Notes under the pieces: model-generated
What the model saw: the letters and a program-made list of their open reading frames with translations, nothing else
Databases searched by the model: none
Told to the model about the DNA's origin: nothing
Origin: DATFDN01 sp963767645
GTDB lineage: Bacteria > Pseudomonadota > Alphaproteobacteria > Acetobacterales > Acetobacteraceae
Assembly (NCBI GenBank): GCA_963767645.1
Contig: CAVYEW010000008.1
Span: forward strand, 434,001 to 498,000
DNA: 64,000 bases
Direction of reading: 5' to 3'
Made by a program: the position numbers and the translations under genes
Shown: one piece after another, positions 37,912 through 47,853 of the stretch
Position numbering within the stretch: the stretch's first letter is position 1
Layout of the letters: each line of letters starts with the position of its first letter

Positions 37912-39540
37912 GTGAGCGGCACGGTATTGCTCATAAATCAACTCAAGCGCCGGGATGTCGTCACGGCTGCTCTCGGTGGCGGACTGGCCCTCTCCGGATA
38001 CGCTCCGCCGGCGGCGGCCTCCGGCGTGCGCATCCTCACTTCGACCCATCAGCTCCGCCCCGCCTACGACTATGCCATCATCGGGGCAGGCTCCGCCGGC
38101 TGCGTGCTGGCCTATCGTCTCGCGCGGGCTGGGCGCCGGGTGCTTCTGATCGAAGCCGGTGGTCCCGCCAACCTCCCCGCCATCGCCGATCCGCCCGACT
38201 GGCCCCAGCTTCAGGGCAGTTCGGTCGATTGGGGATACAAAACGGTTCCGCAAGCGGGGCTGGGCGGCCGCGTCGTTCCGTATCCCAGGGGAAAGGTCCT
38301 CGGCGGCTCCGGCGCAATCAACGCTCTCGCTTATCAGCGCGGGCATCCGGCAGCTTATGACCGCTGGCCCGCGGGATGGCGTTACGCCGATCTGCTGCCC
38401 TATTTCAAGCGTGCGGAGACGTTTTCTGGCGGGGCCAGCCAATGGCGGGGCGGCAATGGCCCGCTGCATGTGCTCTCGCTTGCCGATGTAACGGATCGTA
38501 CGCCTGTCGCGTCGGCCTTCGTCGAGGCCTCCCGCGAACTCGGGTTTTCGATGACGCCCGATCTGGGCGGAGCGGTCACCACGGGAGTCGGGTGGAACCA
38601 GCTCAGTATCAGGGGACACCGTCGGGATGACGCGGCGACGGCCTATCTCGGGCGCCTTGATGGAGCCGCGGTTGATCTGCTGCTCGGCACGCAAGTACTG
38701 GGCTTGGTGATCGAGGGCAGCCGGTGCACCGGGGTGCGGCTGCCGGGTCGGCTCGTGCAGCCAGACATGGAGATCCTGCTCTGCGCGGGCGCGATCAATT
38801 CGCCGCGCCTCCTGATGCTGTCGGGGATCGGACCGGGCGAGCAGCTCCGATCCCTTGGCATTTCGGTCGCCCAAGACCTTCCGGAGGTGGGCCGTGACCT
38901 CGAGGATCATCTGGTGCTCGCCGGGGTGGCGTATGCGGCGCGGCGCGAGGTGGCACGCTCGCATTACAATCACGCCGATGCGGTGCTCTACGTCCCGCGC
39001 AGTGATCCGGACGACAGCCCGGAAATCCTCGTCATGTGCCTATCGCTGCCTTTCGTTTTGCCGAGCGTAGGTGCGCTGGACTCGCCGGCTTACGTCCTCG
39101 TTCCATGCCTGATGCGCCCCCGCAGCCGTGGCAGCGTCAGACTTGCCTCGGATGACCCGCTGGCGCCGGCCTTGATCGATCCGAATTACCTTTCGGAGGC
39201 TGCCGATCGCGATATCCTTGCAAAAGGCGTCGAGCTTGCCCGCGAGATCGGGAACGCTCCCGCTTTCGCCGAATGGCGCAAGACGGAAGTCTACCCCGGG
39301 GCCGACTGGTCGAGCCGCGCCGATCGGCATGATTTCATTGTGCGGGCGGCAAATTCATTCCATCACCCGGTGGGAACATGCCGCATCGGCGGCGTGGTGG
39401 ATGAGGCACTCCGCGTGAATGGCGTGGAGCGATTGCGCGTCATAGACGCTTCGGTGCTGCCGGGAATTCCCCAAGCGATGATCAACGCCGCCGTCACCGC
39501 GGTAGCCGAGAGGGCGAGCGATCTGCTGCTCTCAAGGTGA
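37912..39540 (+). CDS. GMC-family flavin oxidoreductase with twin-arginine-like N-terminus
   Basis: About 542 residues. From the chosen GTG the N-terminus INQLKRRDVVTAALGGGLAL looks like a Tat signal, cleaved after PPAAA. The FAD motif YAIIGAGSAGCVLAYRL, then PRGKVLGGSGAINALAY and the C-terminal active-site FHHPVGTCRIGG and NAAVTAVAERASDLLL define the GMC group (choline/glucose/alcohol dehydrogenases). It likely oxidises an alcohol in the periplasm. The gene begins 33 bases after the DUF385 stop, so the two may be co-transcribed. The start codon is uncertain. Confidence 0.88.
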   Translation: MSGTVLLINQLKRRDVVTAALGGGLALSGYAPPAAASGVRILTSTHQLRPAYDYAIIGAGSAGCVLAYRLARAGRRVLLIEAGGPANLPAIADPPDWPQLQGSSVDWGYKTVPQAGLGGRVVPYPRGKVLGGSGAINALAYQRGHPAAYDRWPAGWRYADLLPYFKRAETFSGGASQWRGGNGPLHVLSLADVTDRTPVASAFVEASRELGFSMTPDLGGAVTTGVGWNQLSIRGHRRDDAATAYLGRLDGAAVDLLLGTQVLGLVIEGSRCTGVRLPGRLVQPDMEILLCAGAINSPRLLMLSGIGPGEQLRSLGISVAQDLPEVGRDLEDHLVLAGVAYAARREVARSHYNHADAVLYVPRSDPDDSPEILVMCLSLPFVLPSVGALDSPAYVLVPCLMRPRSRGSVRLASDDPLAPALIDPNYLSEAADRDILAKGVELAREIGNAPAFAEWRKTEVYPGADWSSRADRHDFIVRAANSFHHPVGTCRIGGVVDEALRVNGVERLRVIDASVLPGIPQAMINAAVTAVAERASDLLLSR

Positions 39541-39616
39541 CACAGAGGGAGAACCTCTTTGACTCGTCCGTTTCAAGCAGTATCTCACCGGCCGACACCG
39601 TCAACTTATTCTGTGG

Positions 39617-40115
39617 GTGTCGGATTTCACCTACGTCGCGACCTGGCAGGGCTTCGCGTACGTGGCATTCGTGATCGACGTCTTCGCCCGGCGTATCGTC
39701 GGCTGGCGGGTGTCGCGCACAGCCCATGCCAGCTTCGTTCTCGATGCTCTCGAACAGGCGCTGCACGACCGCCGCCCGTTGACGGGAAACCTTATTCACC
39801 ATAGCGACAGGGGCATGCAATATGTGTGCATTCGCTACACGGACCGGCTCCTTGAGGCTGGCATCGAACCCTCTGTCGGCAGCGTCGGGGACAGCTACGA
39901 CAATGCGCGCGCAGAAACCGTTATCGGCTTGTTCAAAACCGAGCTGATCCGGCGGCGCGGACCCTGGAAGTCGCCCGAAGCCGTCGAGTTTGCCACCCTC
40001 GAATGGGTGGGCTGGTACAACAACCGCCGTCTCCTCGAGCCGATCGGCAACATGCCACCGGCCGAGGCCGAGGCGGTACTATGCTGCCCAGGAGGAGATT
40101 GCGCTGGCCGCCTGA
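39617..40115 (+). pseudogene. IS3-family OrfB transposase, 5'-truncated
   Basis: Starts at VSDFTYVATWQGFAYVAFV (first catalytic Asp), continues LIHHSDRGMQYVCIRYTDRL (second Asp) and GSVGDSYDNARAETVIGLF (Glu), ending EWVGWYNNRRLLEPIGNMPP. The N-terminal 120 residues are missing. Near 40076 one base is lost; the next frame supplies the expected YYAAQEEIALAA and stop at 40115. Confidence 0.8.
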
Positions 40116-40329
40116 TACCAGGCCGCATAGAGGTTGACCCATCGAGGCCACCACCGAACCAAGGGCAGGGTGGGGCTTCTCAGACAAGAGATGGGTCAGC
40201 AATTAGGCGGGCTGGTATGACTCAAACTTCCCGGCCTCCGGCAAACCCGGTGCGGTTCAGCCCTTGGATCTCACATGTCTGGCCGATGGCCGCGGGTAGC
40301 GACGAGGCGACATCAGAAAGGCGGCACCA

Positions 40330-41299
40330 ATGATCAAGCTCGGCTATAAGCTGATGTCGGAGGAGCACGGCCCGACTGATCTTGTACGGAACATCAGGCG
40401 CGCCGAGCAGGCTGGTTTCGAATTTGCGGCCATATCTGATCACTTCTCTCCCTGGATCGAGGAACAGGGCCACGCACCGTTCGCCTGGTCGGTCCTGGGC
40501 GCCCTGGCCAACGCGACCCAGCATATTGGCCTGATGACGGCGGTGACTTGTCCGATCATGCGCTATCACCCGGCGCATTGTCGCCCAAGCTGCTGCCACG
40601 ATGGGATTGCTCAGCAATAATCGCTTCACCCTCGGACTCGGGGCCGGGGAGCGCCTGAATGAGCATATCATTGGCCGGGGTTGGCCCGGCACGCAGGAGC
40701 GCCACGAGCGCCTATCGGAAGCGATCGACATCATTCAGGGACTACTCTCTGGGACTCTGACGAACTACCGAGGAGACTACTTCCACCTGGATCATGCGCG
40801 CCTGTTCGATAGGCCTGACCGCAAGCCGGCCGTGGTGGTGGCCGCTGGAGGCCCCAAGGCGGCGCACCTAGCGGGCCGAAAGGGCGATGGCCTGATCGCG
40901 ACCGAGCCGCGGGTGGTTGAGGCATACCGCTCGGCCGGTGGCTCCGGGCCGCGGTACGCCGAGGTAGCGTTGTGCTACGCCGCAACCGAGGAGGATGCCC
41001 GAAAAACAGCGCACCACTACTTCCGCTGGTCGATCACCGGCTGGCCGGTGATGACGGAACTGCCGACCACGGACAGCTTCGCGGCGGCGACCAGGCATGT
41101 GTCTCCCGAGACGGTAGCGCAGCTCGTTAGCTGCGGGCCGTCACCAGAGCAGCATCTCGCGGCCATCGATCACTCGATCCAGGCTGGCTTTGACCACCTC
41201 GTTCTGATCCAGGTCGGGCCGGATCAGCATGGATTCATCGATTTCTTCGAACGCGAGTTGGCTCCCCTCCTGCGTAAGCGTCGGATAGCCGACGGCTAG
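40330..41299 (+). pseudogene. LLM-class F420-dependent oxidoreductase, single-base frameshift
   Basis: The first 84 codons (MIKLGYKLMSEEHGPTDLVR, FEFAAISDHFSPWIEEQGHA, MTAVTCPIMRYHPA) and the frame from about 40580 (VAQAAATMGLLSNNRFTLGL, GAGERLNEHIIGRGWPGTQE, FDRPDRKPAVVVAAGGPKAA) are the two halves of one enzyme of the F420-dependent glucose-6-phosphate dehydrogenase-like group. One extra C near 40576 breaks the frame; a sequencing error or a true mutation would look the same. Full length would be about 322 residues. Confidence 0.85.
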
Positions 41300-41510
41300 G
41301 GCCGGATGCCATGTGCGATAGCTGCTTCCCGAGCAGGTGAAAGCACAGTTCAAGTCTGCAGGGCAGATGGGGGTCAGCCTGGGATAGGAGACACAAGGAT
41401 GGCAACGGCACTGATGAGAGCAGCGGCTGTGGTCCTGACCACTAGCCCGAACTTACCCACTTTTGAGCACAAGCCACTGATATTGCTTATAGCTGGGGTG
41501 GGGCGTCTGG

Positions 41511-42843
41511 CTACGCGGTGAGCGGCACACCGAGCAGGTCGAAGGCTCGGTGCTGAATCGTGGTGGGGCGGGGGAGGACGGCGCTGACTCGCTCGGTGCC
41601 CAGGCGCACGACATTGCGGGTGAGGGTGGCGAGGTCGGCCAGCAGGGTTCGGAAACTGTGGACCGGCAGTTGCTCTCCATCAGCGGGGTCGGTGCGTTTG
41701 CGGCTCGCCTTGCGCCGCGCGGCGTCGGACGGCTCGGCCTTGGCCACCGGCGAGGACCGCTGCGCCTTCGCTCCGGCCGGATCATGATCATCGAACAGCA
41801 TCGGGGCGAGGCGTTGGCGCATGTGCCATTCGAGATAATAGGCCAGCATGCAGAGCAGCACATGCGCGCGCACGCGCGGCGCGGTCCGGTGGAACACCGG
41901 GCGCAGCTCCAGCTCGGTCCCCTTCAGCGAACGGAACGCCTGCTCCACCTGGGCGAGGCTTTTGTATGCCCGCACGGTCGCCGCGGCGTCGGCTTGTGCG
42001 GCCGGCAGATTGGTGCGTAGCACGTAGATGCCGTCCAGCGCGGCTTCGGCGGCGATCGCGCCCTCGTTGCGGTGAAAGCTGAAGCTGTGATCGCCGATCT
42101 CGATCCGAAGACGCTTGGCCACCTTGCGCCGTCCCAAGACGGCACCGACGACCCGGCCGATAGCGCCGCCCCGTGCAGCGGGTTCTTCGGCCGCTGCACG
42201 CGGGTCTGGATGCGCCGCAGCTCCGCCTCGGTCGCGGCCAGCAACTCGCCGCGCTTGCGCGCCCGCTCCGTGGCCAGCAGCGGAGTTCTTGCAGACCACC
42301 AGCCGCTCGGCCGGATAGTCGGGACTGCTGATCTCGGCCATGTCGCGACCATCGAACAGCGACAACCGCAACGGCCCCTTTTCGGCGGCCAGAGCCTGGA
42401 TTGCCGGGGGGCGCAACGCGGTAATCCAGTCCAGCCCGGCTGGGCGCAGGCTCTGCTCGATGCGCGCACTGGTGAAGGCCGCGGTCGCCGACCATGGCCA
42501 GATGCCACAACCGGAAGCGTTGCTTGAGCTTGGCGATCTGCGCCCCGAGCGTCGCCGGATCGGCGGTATTGCCGTCGAACACCTCCACCGCCACCGGGCA
42601 GCCGTCGGCGGCGCACAGCAAGCCGATCACCAGTTGCGGACGGTCGCCACGATGGTCGCGGCTGTAACCATGCTGGGCCAGCGCGCAGTGCCGCCCTTCG
42701 AGGTAGGTGGAGGTGACATCGTATAGCAGCAGGGTGCCGTTCCGGAGATGCCGCCGGGCCAGGGTGGTTTCGATGAACCTGAATCCGGCAGTTGGGTGAT
42801 TGCGCCGCCTGGCCAAATCGGCGGATTTGGCTGGGATGGACAC
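41511..42843 (-). pseudogene. IS1634-family transposase, N-terminally truncated and frameshifted
   Basis: Three frames rebuild one DDE transposase. They are LLLYDVTSTYLEGRHCALA (first Asp) to LWHLAMVGDRG (second Asp), then DMAEISSPDYPAERLVVCKN, then VLGRRKVAKRLRIEIGDHSF through AQVEQAFRSLKGTELELRPV (Glu region) to FRTLLADLATLTRNVVRLGT. The first ~150 residues are absent. Indels fall near 42470, 42420, 42285 and 42160. Confidence 0.8.
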
Positions 42844-42856
42844 AAACGCGATCGAA

Positions 42857-43153
42857 ATGACCCTTCACCCTGCGGGTGAACAAGTGCCGGTTGAGGAGCG
42901 GATTGCTGTCGCGGACACGTTCGGCGGTCGAGTGCATGTGGAATGGGACACCACCACCCCGGTCACACCGCTCGGGCGGTTGCCGTTTTTCATCGACTAC
43001 CTGAAGCAGGGTGGCCTGTTTGATGCCTGGGTGGCCGACTGCCCGCTCCTGCTGCGCAGTCCGAATGCCCCGCGCAAGCGCGACCTGCTTGGAACGCTGC
43101 TGCTTTCGACGTTGGCCGGCCATTACCGCTACGCCCACGTCACGGCGCTCCGC
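42857..43153 (+). pseudogene. N-terminal fragment of a DDE transposase, family not assigned
   Basis: ADTFGGRVHVEWDTTTPVTP, LGRLPFFIDYLKQGGLFDAW and SPNAPRKRDLLGTLLLSTLA are the conserved beginning of an alphaproteobacterial transposase group. It ends at LRCD, where IS21 istA sequence takes over, so it was overwritten by the IS21 copy. Confidence 0.6.
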
Positions 43154-43155
43154 TG

Positions 43156-44400
43156 CGATGCGCGCGGCTGCGCGACGAGCACGGGTTCACCGGCGGCTAC
43201 ACAGTGGTGAAAGACTATGTGCGCCAGATGCGTGTGCAGGCGCGCGAGACCTTCGTGCCGCTGGCCCACCCACCCGGGCACGCGCAGGTGGATTTCGGCG
43301 AGGCGGTCGCGGTGATCGGCGGCGAGCGGCGCAAGGTGCACTTCTTCTGCCTGGACCTGCCGCACTCGGATGCGTGCTTCGTCAAGGCGTATCCGGCGGA
43401 GACGACCGAGGCGTTCCTGGACGGGCACGTGAGCGCGTTCGCCTTTTTCGGGCGGGTGCCGCAGTCGGTGCTGTATGACAACACGCGGGTCGCGGTGCGG
43501 GCGATCGACGCTGACGGGACGCGGCAGCGGACGGAGGCGTTCGCGATGCTGGTCAGCCGCTATCTCTACCGCGACCGGTTCGGGCGTCCGGGCAAGGGCA
43601 ACGACAAGGGCAAGATCGAGGCGCTGGTGAAGTATGCCCGGCAGAATTTTCTCACGCCGGTACCGCAGGTGGAGAGCCTGGCGGCGCTGAACGCGGCGCT
43701 GCTCGAGCGCTGTCACGCCCGTCAGGCGGAGACGACGGGGCGGCACAGCCAAAGCATCGCCGAGCGGCTGGCGGCTGACCTGGCGGCAATGCGCGTGCTG
43801 CCCGAGGTGCCGCTGGAGCCGTGCGACACGCGCCCGGCCCGGGTCAGCTCGACGGCCCTGGTCCGCTACAAGGGCAACGATTACTCGGTGCCGACGCGCC
43901 ACGGCTTCCGGCGCGTGCTGGTGAAGGCGTTCGTGGACGAGGTGGTGATCCTCTCCGGCGCGGCGCAGATCGCCCGGCACGATCGCTGCTACGAGCGGGG
44001 CGCCTTCGTCTACGATCCGCTGCACTACCTGGCGCTGCTGGAGCGCAAGCCGGGGGCGCTGGACCAGGCGGCGCCGTTGCAGGACTGGTCGCTGCCGGCG
44101 CAATTCGCCCAGCTGCGGCGCCTGTTGGAGGAGCGGATGGGCAACCGCGGCAAGCGCGAGTTCATCCAGGTGCTGCATCTGCTGGAGGTGTTCGCGCCTG
44201 AGGTTGTCGCGGCAGCGGTGCTGGATGCGCTGCGGCTGCGGGCGATCAGCTTCGACGCGGTCAAGGAGCTGGTCCTGGGCCGGGTGGAGAAGCGGCCCGC
44301 ACGGCTGGACCTGGCGGCCTACCCGCACGTGCCGCGGCCGGACGTGCGGGCGACCGCGCCCGGCGACTACAGGGCGCTGGTGACGGAGGACGCCGCATGA
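43156..44400 (+). pseudogene. istA: IS21 transposase IstA lacking its N-terminal HTH region
   Basis: Reads from RLRDEHGFTGGYTVVKDYVR through the catalytic core (GHAQVDFGEAVAVIGGERRK, first Asp; VPQSVLYDNTRVAVRAI, second Asp; KGNDKGKIEALVKYARQNFL, Glu) and the C-terminal YKGNDYSVPTRHGFRRVLVK domain to TEDAA. About 100 N-terminal residues are missing. The stop codon overlaps the istB ATG by four bases (ATGA). Confidence 0.85.
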
Positions 44401-45242
44401 GCGGTCCAGGAGCCACGGCACCGCAGGTCCTGCTCGCGCATCACCTCAAACAGCTGCGCCTGCCGACGATCCTGCGCGAATACGACAGGGTGGCCCAGGC
44501 CTGTGCCAGCGAGGGCGCCGACCCTCCCCGCTACCTGCTGCGCCTGGTGGAACTGGAGCTGCTGGACCGCGAGCGTCGCGCCGTCGAGCGCCGGATCCGG
44601 GAGGCCCGGTTCCCGGTGACGAAGAGCTTCGACACGTTCGACTTCCTGGCGATCCCGAGCCTGAACAAGATGCTGGTCCTCGAGCTGGCGCGCTGCGAGT
44701 ACATCCTACGGCGTGAGAACGTCATCGCGCTGGGCAACTCTGGCACGGGCAAGACGCACACGGCCCTGGCGCTGGGTCTGGCGGCTTGTCAGCGCGGGTT
44801 CTCCGTCGCGTTCACCACGGCCGCCGGGCTGGTGCACCAGCTGATGGAGGCCAGGGACGAGAAGCGGCTGCTGCGACTGCAGACCCAGCTACAGGCCTGC
44901 AAGCTACTGATGGTGGACGAGCTGGGCTATGTTCCTCTCTCGCCCACCGGGGCGGAGCTGCTGTTCGAGACGTTCTCTCGTCGTTACGAGCAGGGCAGCA
45001 CAATCATCACCAGCAACTTACCATTTGACGAGTGGACCAGCGTCTTTGGCTCCGAGCGGCGCACCGGCGCCCTGCTCGACCGCCTCACGCACCACGTGCA
45101 CATCTTGCCGCTGAACGGGGAGAGCTACCGCCTGAAAGCTTCCCAAGCGCGGCAGCGCCGTGCCCGTGCTGCCCGGCAGACCGTAACTGCCGGACCGCAG
45201 GGCAATGACCTGGACACAGACGAGGTTGGTTCGTCGCTTTGA
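44397..45242 (+). CDS. istB: IS21 ATPase IstB
   Basis: 281 residues, intact. AAA+ ATPase with Walker A LGNSGTGKTHTALAL, Walker B LLMVDELGYVPLSPTGAELL, sensor ITSNLPFDEWTSVFGSERRT, and a C-terminal NGESYRLKASQ. IstB selects target DNA for IstA. Translation is coupled to istA. The element's right end should lie in the DNA following (45243-45380), but I could not define its terminal repeats. Confidence 0.93.
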   Translation: MSGPGATAPQVLLAHHLKQLRLPTILREYDRVAQACASEGADPPRYLLRLVELELLDRERRAVERRIREARFPVTKSFDTFDFLAIPSLNKMLVLELARCEYILRRENVIALGNSGTGKTHTALALGLAACQRGFSVAFTTAAGLVHQLMEARDEKRLLRLQTQLQACKLLMVDELGYVPLSPTGAELLFETFSRRYEQGSTIITSNLPFDEWTSVFGSERRTGALLDRLTHHVHILPLNGESYRLKASQARQRRARAARQTVTAGPQGNDLDTDEVGSSL

Positions 45243-45389
45243 CAGCGTCGTAGACCTACCAGGAAGCCTGACAACCAACCCCTTTCAAGCCAACCGCGAT
45301 GTCACGGCTGACTGGCCGGGTTTTGCTCCGCCGCACTGGCCGGTTTTCTCTCCGCCGTTGACAACCCGAAAGTCCGACAACGTTTCCGA

Positions 45390-45700
45390 TCAACTGAACG
45401 AATTCGTCGACGACGCACTTGCACGTCGTCGGGGTCGTGCAGACAGGATGGGTGCCGGGGGGCAAAACAATTTCCCTTGCTGCAACGGGGATGCGGGCGT
45501 TGCAGCCCGATCGGGTGTGCTGCCGTTCACTACGGCAAGTAACGCAGCGAGCGCTGCAACGACGAGACGACGAGCATCCATGGGTTAGCCTTCCCTGGGA
45601 TTGCGGGCGGCGAGTTCGGCCAGTCGTCCGTAAGCGCGGGTTTCGGCACCAAAAAGAGCGGGGAATGTCCCGTACTCTGTTGAAACTCGCCTGACGGTCA
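45390..45700 (-). pseudogene. Possible pair of tiny minus-strand genes, second with signal peptide
   Basis: A frame reading VRRVSTEYGTFPALFGAETR to LAARNPREG ends just before an ATG that opens RRLVVAALAALLAVVNGS, a plausible signal peptide, followed by ASPLQQGKLFC. The arrangement suggests the interrupted remains of two adjacent small genes between the IS21 and IS5 pieces. No family recognised. Confidence 0.3.
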
Positions 45701-45990
45701 TTGCCCGATAGCACTCTGCGCAGCCATAGCCTCCGGCGCAAGAACTGGATCGCGAGGCGGAACACCGCGCGCAGGGTGAGCGCCGTCAGGATCGCCAGGG
45801 GCGAGTAGCAGGGCTGACCGCCTGGTGTGATGCGCGGCGCCGCCTGCCAGCCCGCGATCGCCTCCGCTGTGAGCCAGACCGTCAAGCTGCCACGCTGGCG
45901 CAGGCTGGCGTCGTGGTCGCGCCAGTTGACGACCTTGCGCCTCTGCCTGGGGATATGGTGGCGGTGGTCGTGGTTCAGCTTGAAAGGCAA
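45701..45990 (-). pseudogene. IS5-family transposase N-terminal fragment
   Basis: From its ATG: MPFKLNHDHRHHIPRQRRKV, RQRGSLTVWLTAEAIAGWQA and YSPLAILTALTLRAVFRLAI, the usual start of an IS5-group transposase. It is cut after about 95 codons, before any catalytic residue. Confidence 0.75.
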
Positions 45991-46059
45991 GGGGGCGTCC
46001 AGGGTCAGGTCAGAGACCGCCTCCTACGCCAGGACGTTCGGGGTCGCGGCCCAGATTGA

Positions 46060-46686
46060 TCATTGCGACTGTAACCCGCGCCAAGCGGCGGTGAAGGCAG
46101 CGGCACGGGCGGCGACAGCCGCGACGGTGTCGCCCGGGCGGTAGAGCGCCGAGCCGAGACCGAACCCCGCTGCGCCGGCCTCCAGGAAGCCGCTCATCGT
46201 ATCAGGCCTAATTCCGCCAACGGGCAAGAACAAGGTGTTGGCTGGAAAGACGCTACGCATCGCACGAAGCGTCGACGGCCCGACCAACTCCGCCGGAAAC
46301 AGCTTCAGGGCGTCCGCGCCTGCAGCGAGCGCGGCAAATCCTTCGGTTGGCGTCATAATGCCGGGGACGCAGACCATGCCGGCGTCCTTCGCGGCACGGA
46401 TCACCGCGACGTCCGCATGCGGCATGACCAGCAGCTTCGCGCCCGTGGCGACGATCTCTGCAACGCGCGAGGGTGCGGCAACAGTGCCGGCCCCAATCAA
46501 GGCGCGGTCGCCGAACGCGGTCTGCAATCCGGCGATGCTCTCGATCGGCTCAGGCGAATTCAACGGCACCTCGATCATCGAAAAGCCAGCCTTTATCAGC
46601 GCGGCGCCGATTGGCACCACCGCGTCGGGCGTGACGCCGCGGAGAATGGCAATCAGCGGCAGACGGGCCATCGCCTCACGGAGCAT
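46060..46686 (-). CDS. dgoA: 2-dehydro-3-deoxy-6-phosphogalactonate aldolase
   Basis: A KDPG/KDPGal aldolase of about 208 residues. Glu-containing IEVPLNSPEPIESI, ALIGAGTVAAPSRVAEIVAT, Schiff-base Lys in ADALKLFPAELVGPS, and phosphate-binding LPVGGIRPDTMSGFL. It cleaves KDPGal to pyruvate and glyceraldehyde-3-phosphate. The start codon at 46686 lies inside the end of dgoK (11-base overlap), indicating one transcript. It is the last gene of a three-gene galactonate-type operon. The VPLNSPEP form is typical of KDPGal rather than KDPG aldolases. Confidence 0.9.
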   Translation of the reverse strand: MLREAMARLPLIAILRGVTPDAVVPIGAALIKAGFSMIEVPLNSPEPIESIAGLQTAFGDRALIGAGTVAAPSRVAEIVATGAKLLVMPHADVAVIRAAKDAGMVCVPGIMTPTEGFAALAAGADALKLFPAELVGPSTLRAMRSVFPANTLFLPVGGIRPDTMSGFLEAGAAGFGLGSALYRPGDTVAAVAARAAAFTAAWRGLQSQ

Positions 46687-47596
46687 CAAACGCTTCCCTG
46701 TCCGTGGGGATCAAACCAGCGCGGCAGGCGATGCGCCACAGACCTGCGGCGGTCACACCAGGGTTGGCGGTGGTGGCATGGATCCCGCACAGGCGCATCG
46801 CCCGCCGGTAGCGTCGGCACAGTGACGCCTCCCCGACTAGAAGCAGTCGCGCGCCCTTCGGAGCGGACCGCAGTTCGTCGCCAATCAGCAGGCCCGAGAG
46901 GTAGTCGAGCGCCCCGCTCGCGGACAGCCGGCCGGTCAACACCAGGGCCCGGGCAGAGAACAGCAGAGAGAAGAGGCTCTCCGCGGAAACGTAAGCCGTG
47001 TGCACGCCGCGATCGAACGAGTCCTGATCGGCTGTCTCGGGTGCGGGAAAGGCGCCCAGGATGGTGTGGTCGCGCAGCGCGGCGAAGACCTCGCCCGTCA
47101 TGAACGTGCGGAAATCGATGATGCGCCCGGCCTCGACGTCCACCCATTTGCTATGCGAGCCGGGCAGCACCACGCAGCGGCTGTCGGCATCGCCCAGCGC
47201 CCCGATCACCTGCGTCTCTTCCCCGCGCATCACGTCGGAACGGGCGCCGGACAGAACGATGCCGGGAACGATGGACAGGCCCACTTCGGCGACGGTTGCC
47301 AGATGCGAAGCCAGCGCCTCAACCCCGGCGGGGACATCGCAATAGGGCGCCACTACCCAGCCCTGGCGACTTCCGACCATGCCGGCCCCGAGGCGTGGCA
47401 ACCTCGGCCAGGCGGCGCGCCAGGGGGCGGTCACGGCGTCATATGCCGCGCGAAAGCCCCCCGGTGGCAAGTGCGTGATGCCCCAAGGGCGTGCATCCTC
47501 CTCAATCACACGGCCAACACCGTCGATCAGCATGGCGCGAAGCGAGGACGTGCCCCAGTCGAGGCCGATCAGGCACGGGCGTGTCACGCCGTGCAC
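46676..47596 (-). CDS. dgoK: 2-dehydro-3-deoxygalactonokinase
   Basis: About 306 residues with the DgoK signature near the N-terminus (LIGLDWGTSSLRAMLID, phosphate loop), then GMVGSRQGWVVAPYCDVPAG, PGIVLSGARSDVMRGEETQV, VVLPGSHSKWVDVEAGRIID and TFMTGEVFAALRDHTILG. It phosphorylates KDGal with ATP before aldol cleavage. Start is GTG (47596, or a second GTG at 47587). It overlaps dgoA downstream and is 257 bases from the dehydratase upstream. Confidence 0.9.
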   Translation of the reverse strand: MHGVTRPCLIGLDWGTSSLRAMLIDGVGRVIEEDARPWGITHLPPGGFRAAYDAVTAPWRAAWPRLPRLGAGMVGSRQGWVVAPYCDVPAGVEALASHLATVAEVGLSIVPGIVLSGARSDVMRGEETQVIGALGDADSRCVVLPGSHSKWVDVEAGRIIDFRTFMTGEVFAALRDHTILGAFPAPETADQDSFDRGVHTAYVSAESLFSLLFSARALVLTGRLSASGALDYLSGLLIGDELRSAPKGARLLLVGEASLCRRYRRAMRLCGIHATTANPGVTAAGLWRIACRAGLIPTDREAFDAP

Positions 47597-47853
47597 CCGA
47601 TCGTGACGAAGCCCCGCTTACCCGCCGCATCGTCTCGCCGCCCCAATGCGCGACCGCGTCCAGCACCGGCCCACTGACGCGGGCAGGCACGCGCGCGATC
47701 GACACAGGCGAGGCTATAGGTGACGAACGCGATCGGGATGAGCCGTGCCCGGCGGCTCGAACAGCGGTGGCGGTCGACTGCCATGGCGTCCTCCCCGGAG
47801 ATCCCCCGGTGTCGGGCCCCGTCCCCGGATGTCCGGATCAGCAGCTAGTGCGG

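Noticed and set aside
43129..44421. 430-codon minus-strand open frame
   Set aside because: Antisense to istA, which carries the catalytic residues.
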